DNA of 64,000 nucleotides from contig NZ_JMLS01000009.1 of assembly GCF_000686845.1 (NCBI RefSeq), positions 124,001 to 188,000 of the forward strand, written 5' to 3'. Each line of letters begins with the position of its first letter. The stretch's first letter is position 1. Below, piece after piece: positions 49,293 through 57,859 of this stretch. Both the position numbers and the translations under genes were made by a program. Origin of the DNA: Paenibacillus sp. UNC451MF (GTDB lineage Bacteria; Bacillota; Bacilli; Paenibacillales; NBRC-103111). The notes under the pieces are model-generated. The model saw only the letters and a program-made list of their open reading frames with translations. It was not told the origin of the DNA and did no database searches.

Positions 49293-51698
49293 TTACATGA
49301 ACTCAATCAGCTTCAACATCCGGCCCAACATCGTCGTTGCTTCTGCTCGTGAAGTGTAGCTCCCTGGCTTGAATTCCCCTTGCTCATTTCCTTCCACAAT
49401 TCCCAGCTGCATGGCTGTCCGAACATCACTGAGCGCCCAGCTTGATATAGCTGCTTCATCCGTGAATGTCTGCTGAATGAACCGTTCTCCTGTCGTTGAA
49501 GCTTTCGTAAAATTCATTGCTTTGACAAGCAATCCAGCAAGTTCTTCCCTCGTAATGCTTTGCATAGGGCGGAATGTCCCATCGTCGTAGCCTGCGATCA
49601 AGCCGGCCTTATAAGCTGTTGCAACGGCCGTTTCATACCAACCGCCATTTGTATCGGCGAATGGACTAGCTTCCTTGGATTCGTTCAATCCTAGAGCTCT
49701 GACCACCAAAGCCGCCATTTCAGCACGTGTAATGGAAGAGTCAGGATCAAATGCTTGGTCACTGCGCCCCTGAATAATAAGCTTGGATGCAAGCTGCTCC
49801 ACTAGCTGCTCTGACCAGTGATGGTTCAAATCTTCAAAAGATACAGGACGGTCAAGAACGGTATAGATACTCGTACCTTGGCGTTTCATGACGGCAGACC
49901 ATTGGCCTTCCTTCGAATCAAAGTGCGTTGGAACAAATCGGAATTGATTGCTTTCCGGAACCCACCAGACACCCGTTGCCGTTTCCGGAGGTTTTGTATT
50001 TCCTATAGATAAAGACCTTTCTATAAATCGGTTAAAAGTAGTAATAAATACGTTTTGATGATTTTCACCTGTCACCTGAACTTCAAACTCCATCGGCTCC
50101 GTCAGTAAACGAGCATTGAGGGTTTTCCCTAGAGCTTCGATAGTTTGTATGGTCTGCGGATCAGGCTTATGGATACCAATCTGTAAGTTTACAGAAGCTT
50201 CCGGAAATCCGTACTTTGTGCTGATAGCTTTTAAGTCCAGCTCTGCTATAGGCAGCTGCATCGTTGCTGATCCCGCTTTAATAATCAATACGGCCTGAGG
50301 ATTCAACTGCTGAATTTGCTTCAAAATAGTAGCCGAAATATTAACTTGCCCACCCTCGGACGACGTTTGAATTACAATAGTACCCTTCTGGATATCCTCC
50401 GTCGTTAGAGCTTGCTGCTTATTCAATCCATCTGTCGTAATAATCCCAATTTGAAGTCCTGACGGCGTATCCGGTACTGAAGGTGTTGAATGGGAGCCTC
50501 CTCCGCTTCCTGAAGAACCGCCACTACTACTAGCGATTACATTAATTTTGGTGCTGGCAGTCAGTCCTCCATAGGTTGCGGTCAAAACGGTTTGTCCACC
50601 TTGGAGACCTTGGATTTTTCCAGCGCTGTCTACCGAAGCAATAGAAGGATCAGATAAGGTATACTTCGCATATGGAGATACTTGGATTACGCTGCCGTTA
50701 GAGTATGTAGCTTCCAAAACGGTGTTCTGCCCTTGTCCTCTTCTTATGGAATAGGACGCTTGGTCAAAGCTCAACTGCGTAAGAATGTTCTGTGTGCTTT
50801 CGCCTGTAAAAATGATTGTCGCACCCGAGGCAATAGGCGTTCCGTTTAGAACCCCATTAATTTGCGCAATACCTGAAGATAATGGGGCCTTCAGTATCGC
50901 CTTATAATACCCGTGATTCTCATAAGTCGCGGAGAGTGTTACTGGTATTGGAGATTGATTCGGAGCATTTGCAGGAATAGCTCCTTTATCAAGACTAACT
51001 TCCAAAGGGGAAGCCGATTCAGGATTAGGTGTTATATGACCTAGAGTTCCATAAAGCGGAGACACCAGTGTCGTTTCGTAGCGCCCATAAGTTACATAGG
51101 TTACGCTGCTTAATTGCCCTAGCGTAGTAGATAGCTGGAGCGAATCTGCACGATCTGCAATATCATTGCCATGATTGTCTTTCAGAAACACCGAAATAAC
51201 CGTCTGGCTAGAGCCGTCGGCCGGCAAAGTTTGATGTTCTGCCACGATAACTGTCCGGGACGCAGAGACAGCGCCTGCCGTAAAGTTCACTCTGGCCATA
51301 TCGGGAATCACAATACCATCTACTTCTGCGCTAATATACGCCACCCCAGACGTAACAGGGGCCCTGAGAACAGAACTATACTGTCCATAAACCGAAGCCG
51401 TTACTTGAGAATCCAAGCTGCCCAGGGAAGTATGGAATTTTATTCTTTCGGGAGCAATGGACAGATCGCTACCATTCCCATCCTTTAACAGCGCCGATAC
51501 AATGGTCTGACTGCTACCATCCGCAGGTACCGCCGTTTCCTGTACGTAGACTGTACCGGTGACTGTTGCCCTTGGAGATGCACTATCAGCAGCAGCGGTT
51601 GAAGGACTTAAGTGAACTAAACCTACCATCAACAAAAAGGCCAAAGCTTGGGCTATAAAACTCCGCAGCCTGACATTCCAACAGCGATTACTATACAT
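49293..51698 (-). CDS. S-layer homology protein with Ig-like domains
   Basis: An 801-aa secreted protein. Signal peptide ~1-37 (ALAFLLMVGLVHLSPSTAAA). Then come two or three invasin/BIG-1-like repeats (VPADGSSQTIVSALLKDGNGSDL, LPADGSSQTVISVFLKDNHGNDI, IPANAPNQSPIPV), a BIG-2-like domain (~310-390), a Ser/Gly linker, a domain of unknown type (~410-620), and three SLH repeats (~625-800: FEDLNHHWSEQLVEQL, FADTNGGWYETAVATAYKAGLIAGYDDGTF, FTDEAAISSWALSDVRTAMQLGIVEG). The SLH domains bind pyruvylated cell-wall polymer. No strong ribosome binding site is near the first ATG, so the start is uncertain. It is first in an operon with the collagen-like gene. Confidence 0.85.
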   Translation of the reverse strand: MYSNRCWNVRLRSFIAQALAFLLMVGLVHLSPSTAAADSASPRATVTGTVYVQETAVPADGSSQTIVSALLKDGNGSDLSIAPERIKFHTSLGSLDSQVTASVYGQYSSVLRAPVTSGVAYISAEVDGIVIPDMARVNFTAGAVSASRTVIVAEHQTLPADGSSQTVISVFLKDNHGNDIADRADSLQLSTTLGQLSSVTYVTYGRYETTLVSPLYGTLGHITPNPESASPLEVSLDKGAIPANAPNQSPIPVTLSATYENHGYYKAILKAPLSSGIAQINGVLNGTPIASGATIIFTGESTQNILTQLSFDQASYSIRRGQGQNTVLEATYSNGSVIQVSPYAKYTLSDPSIASVDSAGKIQGLQGGQTVLTATYGGLTASTKINVIASSSGGSSGSGGGSHSTPSVPDTPSGLQIGIITTDGLNKQQALTTEDIQKGTIVIQTSSEGGQVNISATILKQIQQLNPQAVLIIKAGSATMQLPIAELDLKAISTKYGFPEASVNLQIGIHKPDPQTIQTIEALGKTLNARLLTEPMEFEVQVTGENHQNVFITTFNRFIERSLSIGNTKPPETATGVWWVPESNQFRFVPTHFDSKEGQWSAVMKRQGTSIYTVLDRPVSFEDLNHHWSEQLVEQLASKLIIQGRSDQAFDPDSSITRAEMAALVVRALGLNESKEASPFADTNGGWYETAVATAYKAGLIAGYDDGTFRPMQSITREELAGLLVKAMNFTKASTTGERFIQQTFTDEAAISSWALSDVRTAMQLGIVEGNEQGEFKPGSYTSRAEATTMLGRMLKLIEFM

Positions 51699-51997
51699 CT
51701 AATTTGACCATATCCCTTCTTGTAAATTTTTACTCTTGTTGCCCGTTATTGAGGCCTTCATCCCCATTCCTATGTATTGTTTAAGCTTGTAGGTAACTAG
51801 TCCTACTATGTACTGCGATATTCATTATACATGAAGCATGCAACATTACTAGATTCATAATTAAAATTTTACATAATTTCTTCGACAAAATATGAAAAAA
51901 TATTCTCTTCTTACTCATCTTACATATTAATCAAACAAAAAAAGGCCGCCACCGCAGCCCTTCTTTATATGCAATACGCAAAGCGATTATTATGCCA
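51699..51997. other. Intergenic region, ~300 bp
   Basis: AT-rich leader of the SLH-protein gene plus the terminator at 51936-51960. I see no other structure or open frame with a ribosome binding site. Confidence 0.4.
51936..51960 (-). terminator. Terminator of the LacI-type sugar operon
   Basis: GGCCGC (51944-51949) pairs with GCAGCC (51954-51959) with one G-U pair. The seven-A run at 51937-51943 is the minus-strand T-run. Confidence 0.7.
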
Positions 51998-52873
51998 CTA
52001 GGCCAACGACAGGCAGTACTTCCCAATTTCATAGCCGCTTCTTGCTACAATATCTTTGATTGACTCAGGCAGCCGATCGAACTCTTTATGAGTCTCGAAC
52101 GAAAAGTCTCCCTCATATCCGATTTCGGTTAACACAGGCATAATGGAAGCCCAATCGACACTCCCGTGAAATGGAAACATATGCTCATCCTCTTGTCCGT
52201 AATTGTCATTCACATGAGTGGATTTAAGCCGCTTACCGAGCGTGCGTAGCGCAAATCGTTGATCCTTGTACAAGAAATTACCATGACCGAAATCCCAGCA
52301 AGCTCCTACTGCCTTATCATTGTATGCATCAACCAATGCCGCAAGCTCACCGGCATGACTAGCGAAACGTCGTTTCGTAGCAGCACGTTCGATCATATTT
52401 TCGAATGCGACTCCGACATTATGCTTAATCGCTAGCTCCACAATGGGTGAGAAGTATTCGAGGTTTGCCTTGATGCTCGCTTCTGTATCGAATAACGCTT
52501 CTGTCTTTTCTTCAATTGGGTGTAATGCGGCCCATTTAACACCAAGAATGGAGCTGGCAATGATGGAGCGTCTCATCATTTCTTGAAACAGCTCCTGCTT
52601 TTCAACCGGATGGTTGGCAGGATGTCCAGTAAGAAACACAGGGTGTGATTGCGAAAATTCGACACCAAGCTTTTCGGCTTCATTGCGAAGATCGGAGATA
52701 AGCGCCTCCCAGTTGTCCTTCACTAGCTCCGTCTTTCCAAAGAGGGCATGGCAAAAGCTAACGTCCATCACTTGAAAGCCAACCTCTTTGCTTCGGCGTA
52801 CCGACTCAATCAAAGGCGTGTAGTCACCATCTAAACGCTTGCCAAAAAAGCTCGTCATCGTTGATAATCTCAT
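51998..52873 (-). CDS. Sugar phosphate isomerase/epimerase (TIM barrel)
   Basis: A 291-aa xylose isomerase-like barrel with ligand-bearing blocks VGVAFENMIER, GACWDFGHGNFL, STHVNDNYG and DFSFETHKEF, and the early WAALHPIEE strand. Substrate unknown. The ATG at 52873 is nine bases after AAGGAG; the longer frame at 52882 starts right at that site. It is the last gene of the LacI-controlled importer operon and probably acts on the imported sugar after phosphorylation or oxidation. Confidence 0.8.
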   Translation of the reverse strand: MRLSTMTSFFGKRLDGDYTPLIESVRRSKEVGFQVMDVSFCHALFGKTELVKDNWEALISDLRNEAEKLGVEFSQSHPVFLTGHPANHPVEKQELFQEMMRRSIIASSILGVKWAALHPIEEKTEALFDTEASIKANLEYFSPIVELAIKHNVGVAFENMIERAATKRRFASHAGELAALVDAYNDKAVGACWDFGHGNFLYKDQRFALRTLGKRLKSTHVNDNYGQEDEHMFPFHGSVDWASIMPVLTEIGYEGDFSFETHKEFDRLPESIKDIVARSGYEIGKYCLSLA

Positions 52874-52929
52874 CAATCTCATCTCCTTGTTTTTAATCTA
52901 CTCCTTAGTGTATGTCAGAGGTGTTGACT

Positions 52930-53961
52930 CTAGCGCCGCTTTTTTACGGTGTCACGGATTACGAGCGAGGGTGCAATCATAAGTTGAACAGGCTTCGCCT
53001 TCGGCCGGGAAATCCGATTCAGCAAAATGCGAAGCGCTTCCTCTCCCATTCTTTCTTTATTAATATCAATCGTCGTGAGCGCCGGAACGGCATGTTCGGT
53101 TATGACCGACTGCTCATAGCCAACGATGGAGATATCATCCGGGATGCGCACTTTCTGATCATACAAAAATCGCATGGCACCCATCGCAATTCCGTCACTT
53201 GCCGCAAAAACAGCATCCATCCCTATACCGGAAGTCCACAACTCCTTCATTGAGTTATACCCAGAAGAACCTGAATAGTCGCAGTATTTGAAAGCATCTG
53301 GCCTAAGTGGCAAACCGGCTTCGTCCAGTGCCTTGCAAATTCCTTCCAGCTTCTTGTGAGCAACAGGACTGGTTTGAGGGCCAAGAAGGAACACAATATC
53401 CTGATGTCCCGTCTCCAACAGATACTTTGTTCCCTTATACATGGCATCCAACACATCAGGAGCTACCCAGTCGATTCCCGGGTAATTGCGTCCTACAAGT
53501 ACAGCTGCAATTTTACGCTGCTGAACACGTTGTATGAATGCATCATCAAACAATCCCCCGACAATAAACACACCATCGACACGGTTATTTTTAAGCAGAG
53601 AAGGCAACTCCTGATTAGGCTCAAGAGCGGAGAAGCGTTCGCTTAACAAACCAAAATCGGTTTGCTTCATTCCGGAAGATATACCGTTGAACGTATCATA
53701 AAGCAGCGTTTCGGTGACGGAATCGAACTGATAGGATCTGTTCGTAGCATTGTCCGTCAAAAAGACGAGCCCCAAAATATTCTTAACCTTTGTGGTCAAT
53801 TCACGAGCCGCCATATTAGGGACATAACCAAGCTTTTGTATTGCATCAAGCACTTTGATTCTAGTTTCCAGCTTCACCGAATCGCTGTTGTTCATGACTA
53901 GTGATACCGTGCTTTTGGAAACGTTGGCCTCCTTGGCCACATCCATAATGGTAACCACCAT
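52930..53961 (-). CDS. LacI family transcriptional regulator
   Basis: A 343-aa repressor. The helix-turn-helix TIMDVAKEANVSKSTVSLVMNNSD is at 4-27, the hinge AARELTTKVKN at ~51-61, and a sugar-binding core follows (GYEQSVITEHAVPALTTIDINKERMGEEA). It is encoded inside the operon, between the binding protein and the isomerase. Two ATTGGAACGTTCCAAT-type palindromes upstream of the first permease gene are its likely operators, giving autoregulation. Confidence 0.9.
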   Translation of the reverse strand: MVVTIMDVAKEANVSKSTVSLVMNNSDSVKLETRIKVLDAIQKLGYVPNMAARELTTKVKNILGLVFLTDNATNRSYQFDSVTETLLYDTFNGISSGMKQTDFGLLSERFSALEPNQELPSLLKNNRVDGVFIVGGLFDDAFIQRVQQRKIAAVLVGRNYPGIDWVAPDVLDAMYKGTKYLLETGHQDIVFLLGPQTSPVAHKKLEGICKALDEAGLPLRPDAFKYCDYSGSSGYNSMKELWTSGIGMDAVFAASDGIAMGAMRFLYDQKVRIPDDISIVGYEQSVITEHAVPALTTIDINKERMGEEALRILLNRISRPKAKPVQLMIAPSLVIRDTVKKRR

Positions 53962-53987
53962 AAATACACCTGCCTTTTAACCAATAT

Positions 53988-55559
53988 CTATTTCTTTAGC
54001 TTCTGGTATGTTTCATTAACTTCCTTCGTAATCTTATCACCGCCTGCAGCATTCCAACGCTTCACATAATGATCCCATTCCGCATTGACGTCCCAGCTAC
54101 CAGTAGCCGCTTTAATAAAAAACTCATCCTCTACCTTTTTAACATCAGCGCCATACTCATTGTAGCTTTTAATGATTGTTCCAGCTGGGATAAGCTGGTT
54201 GACGGTTGTGTAATTCTTCTGAATATTGGATTGAACAGTGGCCTCTTTGCCGAATGACAGCTTGAACTGCTCCTCGTTCCGATTGTTAATAATGAAAAAC
54301 TTAATGCCTGTTTCCGCTTGCTTTTCATTGGATGCGTATTCTTTAGTCAATTCAGCCATGCCTTCCTCATTCATAGTAAAGTGAACACCTTCAGCACCTC
54401 TCCAGACCAAATTGTGGACCTTTGCATCAACAAGCTGTCCATCCAGGATTTGAAGAATCTTTTTCAGTTTCGCATCCGAGGTATCTTTGCCAACTACCAT
54501 ATAACGCCATACGCTGGATTGGTTTTCAAAAATGGCGTCTTTACCGCCAGGGCCTTTTAATGGAGGCAAGAAATCTGCAGCTGCCTGCGGATTTTTCTTG
54601 AAGGTAAGGGCATACCAGTCGCTGGGTCTGTACTTAGGCATCAAAGAGGTCCAGCCTGCCGTTTGCATCCCTACAATCCCATCCGAGAATAACGCATTCT
54701 GATCTTTAATGGTGACATCTGGTTGTATATATCCGCTCTTGTACAGGTCAGCCAAATAAATAATCATGTTTTTGTAGTTTTCGCTCACTTGAGCCCGGAT
54801 GAGTCTGCCGTTATTGTCCTTAAGCCATGAATCGTCCTTGACGGTTCCACCGGGTAAAGAAAAGCCGAATGCTGCCGCCAGCGTATAAATATTAGAATAA
54901 CCTGTCGTTAGTGAGAACGCATAAGTGTTATTTTTACCGTCTCCATCCGGGTCTCCGGTTGTAAATAGCCGGGCAACTTCTTTGAATTCTTCCAAATTTG
55001 TTGGCATGCTTGCCCCAACCTTCTTCAGCCAGTCGGTTCTCACTGCCGTAAAAGGGAACAGCTCTCTCGTCCCTTCCGGAAGAGCAAGCAATTGACCATC
55101 CTTGTAAATGGACATTTGCTCAAGCTGAGGATAGTTCTGAAGCGTCGATTTCCACACATTAGGCGCGACCTCTTTAATCATGTCGACAGGGATCGTTCGT
55201 CCCACGCCCTGGCTGAGAATTTTTCCGATGCTATTTGCACTGACAAGCATATGATCGGGTACTTCGCCTGAGGCAAACAGCATACTGAGCTCTTGATCTT
55301 TAGACGAATCAGCTTTTACAGGCAGCAGCTTCACATTGAAACGTTTGTTCAATTCTTGAACGATATAAGCATCTTTTTCCGGATACATGCCGGCCGTTCC
55401 ATTCCCCAGCCATTTGATTTCTAGCGGCTTGTCTGTCACTCCAGCAGCTGTTCCTGTATTATTCTCAGTCGAGGATTTGTCGCCACATGCAGTCAAAGCA
55501 AGTGAAGCGGATATCAGTATCGCTAAACCCGATATTGCTTTTTTTCTTCTCATAGACAT
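53988..55559 (-). CDS. Oligosaccharide ABC transporter substrate-binding lipoprotein (LplA-like)
   Basis: A 523-aa extracellular binding protein. The signal peptide ends in lipobox LTAC (Cys25). The mature part has KWLGNGTAGMYPEKDAYIVQELNKRFNVKL, YKDGQLLALPEGTRE and RTDWLKKVGASMPTNLEEFKEVARLFTTGDPDGDGKNNTYAFSL, typical of the LplA/YtcQ type that pairs with LplB/LplC permeases. GGAGGAG precedes the ATG. It lies after the two permease genes, the less common order for sugar importers, and before lacI. The ATPase is probably a shared MsmX-like subunit encoded elsewhere. Confidence 0.88.
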   Translation of the reverse strand: MSMRRKKAISGLAILISASLALTACGDKSSTENNTGTAAGVTDKPLEIKWLGNGTAGMYPEKDAYIVQELNKRFNVKLLPVKADSSKDQELSMLFASGEVPDHMLVSANSIGKILSQGVGRTIPVDMIKEVAPNVWKSTLQNYPQLEQMSIYKDGQLLALPEGTRELFPFTAVRTDWLKKVGASMPTNLEEFKEVARLFTTGDPDGDGKNNTYAFSLTTGYSNIYTLAAAFGFSLPGGTVKDDSWLKDNNGRLIRAQVSENYKNMIIYLADLYKSGYIQPDVTIKDQNALFSDGIVGMQTAGWTSLMPKYRPSDWYALTFKKNPQAAADFLPPLKGPGGKDAIFENQSSVWRYMVVGKDTSDAKLKKILQILDGQLVDAKVHNLVWRGAEGVHFTMNEEGMAELTKEYASNEKQAETGIKFFIINNRNEEQFKLSFGKEATVQSNIQKNYTTVNQLIPAGTIIKSYNEYGADVKKVEDEFFIKAATGSWDVNAEWDHYVKRWNAAGGDKITKEVNETYQKLKK

Positions 55560-55592
55560 TTTGTTTCTCCTCCTATGTGTGGAAAGGTCTTG

Positions 55593-56471
55593 TTATCCTT
55601 TCAAGGAACCGACAAGCACGCCCTTGATAAAATATTTTTGCAAAAAAGGGTACATGAGAACGACAGGGCCAATCGTAACAAGAACGGTTGCGGCTTCCAT
55701 CGTCTTCGTAATAATACCCTCGTCGCCTTGCAAACTATCCGTAATTCCCTCATTGTTGTGCTCAATAAGCACCCTCCGCAATAACAGCTGCAGTACCACA
55801 TTGTGATTCGATCTTGTGTAAATCATCGCGTCGAACCAGGCATTCCAATGCCCCACGGCTTCCCACAAAGCAATTGTCGCAAAAATCGGCATGGAAAGCG
55901 GGATAATGATTCGTAGAAGGATCATGAAGAAGCTGGCTCCATCCACAAGCGCCGACTCCTCCAAAGACTCTGGAATGGACATAATAAAATTTCGCATAAT
56001 TAGAATTTGAAACGTACTCAGTAAAGATGGGATGATTAAGGCCCAGATCGTATCCAGAAGACCGAGACTTTTTATAAGCAGGAAATTTGGAATGAGCCCA
56101 CCGCCGAAAAACATCGGAATTAAGTAATAAATCGTGAATGCGTTGCGGGCGGGAAGCATCTTTTTGGCCAAAGGGTAAGCCGTACAAAAGCACAAAAACA
56201 CAGTAATTGAAGTTCCGACGACGGTCCGAAATATCGAATTGAAATATCCGTATCCGATCGTCTTGGATTCGAACACCGTACGGTAAGCTTCCAAGGTGAA
56301 TCCTCTCGGAATCAGCTTCAACCCGGTTTTAGACGCTTCCACGGCTGGACTGATGGAAACGATCAGCAGCTCCCAAAACGGATAAATCATAAGAAAAGCA
56401 ATAATAACGAGAAAACAGGAATTGAATGCCCTGAATATCGTTTCAGCGTTTGATGTTTTGCCAAACAACAT
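55593..56471 (-). CDS. Sugar ABC transporter permease (LplC/YtcP-like)
   Basis: A 292-aa inner membrane protein with six helices and the EAA loop ESLEESALVDGASFFMILLRIIIPLSMPIFA. The C-terminal end QKYFIKGVLVGSLKG is characteristic of LplC-type permeases. The ATG at 56471 is five bases after GGAGG; the frame to 56489 overlaps that site. It partners with the permease encoded 24 bases upstream and with the following binding protein. Confidence 0.9.
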   Translation of the reverse strand: MLFGKTSNAETIFRAFNSCFLVIIAFLMIYPFWELLIVSISPAVEASKTGLKLIPRGFTLEAYRTVFESKTIGYGYFNSIFRTVVGTSITVFLCFCTAYPLAKKMLPARNAFTIYYLIPMFFGGGLIPNFLLIKSLGLLDTIWALIIPSLLSTFQILIMRNFIMSIPESLEESALVDGASFFMILLRIIIPLSMPIFATIALWEAVGHWNAWFDAMIYTRSNHNVVLQLLLRRVLIEHNNEGITDSLQGDEGIITKTMEAATVLVTIGPVVLMYPFLQKYFIKGVLVGSLKG

Positions 56472-56495
56472 GATTTCCTCCGATCCCATTCATAA

Positions 56496-57455
56496 TTACC
56501 AAATGCCATGTCCGCTTAGTCGTTTCGTCACTTTACTTGCAATGATGAGAAGGAGTAAGCCGACCACATTCTTAAATAGGCTTATCGCTGTCGAATAGCT
56601 GAAATTAAAATCGATCAGACCTACCCGGTACGCATACGTATCGAATATATCGGCAACTCTGTAAACGGTCGGATTGTACAGGTTGATAATCCCGTCGAAT
56701 CCTGCATCCATCATATTGCCGATCCGCAGGATGAACATCATGATGATGACCGGTACTAGAGCAGGGAGAGTAATGTTGATCGCCTGCCGAAATCTTCCCG
56801 CTCCATCCATTTCCGCAGCCTCGTACATATCCTGGTCTATTCCTGAAATCGCAGCTAAATACACGATGCTGCCCCAACCGACTTCCTTCCATATATCCGC
56901 AAGGACCACAATTCCTCTAAAAAGCTCGGGTGTCATCATGAACTTGATCGGTTCAAATCCCGCCAGACCCAGGATGTAATTAACAACTCCGTTTGTTGGT
57001 GAAAGCACGGTTTGAAGCAATCCGCCAATAACCACCCAAGAAATAAAGTGCGGAAGGTACGTTAACGTTTGAATTGTTTTTTTGAACCTTTGATTCCGAA
57101 CTTCATTCAAAAGCAACGCCAATAGAATAGGTGCAGGAAACACAAAAATCAGCTTGTAGAAGCTTATAATCAACGTATTTCTTAGTAGCGTAAAAAACTG
57201 ACTGTTCGTAAACAGCCTTTCAAAATACTTGAATCCAGCCCAGGGGCTATCCATAATTCCTTGCAGCGGCTGATAGTCTTTAAATGCAATAATGACACCG
57301 TACATCGGTATGTATTTGAAAATAAAAAACCATAGGAAGGAAGGCAGCAGCAATAATAATAGTCCTCTATATTTGAAACAGCTCAGTAAAAATCGGCTTA
57401 ACCTATTATTCCTGACAACCCTTACTCTGACAGCCTTTTGACTCAGTTGGATCAC
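56496..57455 (-). CDS. Sugar ABC transporter permease (LplB-like)
   Basis: Six-helix permease of ~319 aa with KYIPMYGVIIAFKDYQPLQGI and the EAA loop DMYEAAEMDGAGRFRQAINITLPALVPVI, typical of LplB/YtcO proteins. The start is odd. The only usual start codon, GTG at 57455, shares its first base with a perfect AGGAGG site, part of a 12-base anti-Shine-Dalgarno match (57460-57449). The in-frame CTG at 57446, eight bases after AGGAGG, is at the ideal distance, and no ATG, GTG or TTG follows soon. It heads the LacI-controlled operon. Confidence 0.88.
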   Translation of the reverse strand: MIQLSQKAVRVRVVRNNRLSRFLLSCFKYRGLLLLLLPSFLWFFIFKYIPMYGVIIAFKDYQPLQGIMDSPWAGFKYFERLFTNSQFFTLLRNTLIISFYKLIFVFPAPILLALLLNEVRNQRFKKTIQTLTYLPHFISWVVIGGLLQTVLSPTNGVVNYILGLAGFEPIKFMMTPELFRGIVVLADIWKEVGWGSIVYLAAISGIDQDMYEAAEMDGAGRFRQAINITLPALVPVIIMMFILRIGNMMDAGFDGIINLYNPTVYRVADIFDTYAYRVGLIDFNFSYSTAISLFKNVVGLLLLIIASKVTKRLSGHGIW

Positions 57456-57488
57456 CTCCTATATTGATGGGGCCTATGCTCCTCCTTG

Positions 57489-57526
57489 AATTGGAACGTT
57501 CCAATTTGAAAAATGGAACGTTCCAA
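57489..57526. promoter_or_regulatory. Tandem LacI-type operators
   Basis: ATTGGAACGTTCCAAT (57489-57504) and ATGGAACGTTCCAAT (57512-57526) have centres 22 bases apart, two helical turns. They lie 34-71 bases upstream of the first permease gene and are the likely target of the LacI protein encoded in the same operon. Confidence 0.8.
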
Positions 57527-57761
57527 TTCAAGGGCGAAATACTTCTGAATATCAATAATCTTATTGAACTTATAAGAATCGCCTCAATTATCCGTTATTT
57601 TTGAATTTTGGTTTGAAAACAAAGCATTACCTGTGTCTAACGGGAGTCTTAATCGCATCTAATCTCCCTGACATTTTGATTTTAAACCGGTTTTATCAAT
57701 GGAGTGTTTGCTTGATTTGAAGAAATCGTAAATGTAGAGGTTTGCTTTTAAGCGGAGCAAT
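57527..57761. other. Non-coding upstream region, ~235 bp
   Basis: AT-rich DNA upstream of the tandem operators, ending at the terminator of the next operon. The operon promoter must be here or overlapping the operators; a TTGAAT lies at the edge of the operator pair, but no convincing -10 partner is seen. Confidence 0.4.
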
Positions 57762-57799
57762 AAAAAAAACAACCCGCGTTGAGAGCAGGTTGTTTTTTT
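57762..57799 (-). terminator. Terminator of the second sugar ABC operon
   Basis: AACAACC (57768-57774) pairs with GGTTGTT (57788-57794), with an A-run before it and a T-run after it. It can work in both directions, but the gene it serves ends at 57860 on the minus strand. Confidence 0.8.
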
Positions 57800-57859
57800 G
57801 TTCTTATTCTGAGCAGCCTGAGGCCACTAACACTCATTGGTTCGTTTCATCATTCAATG

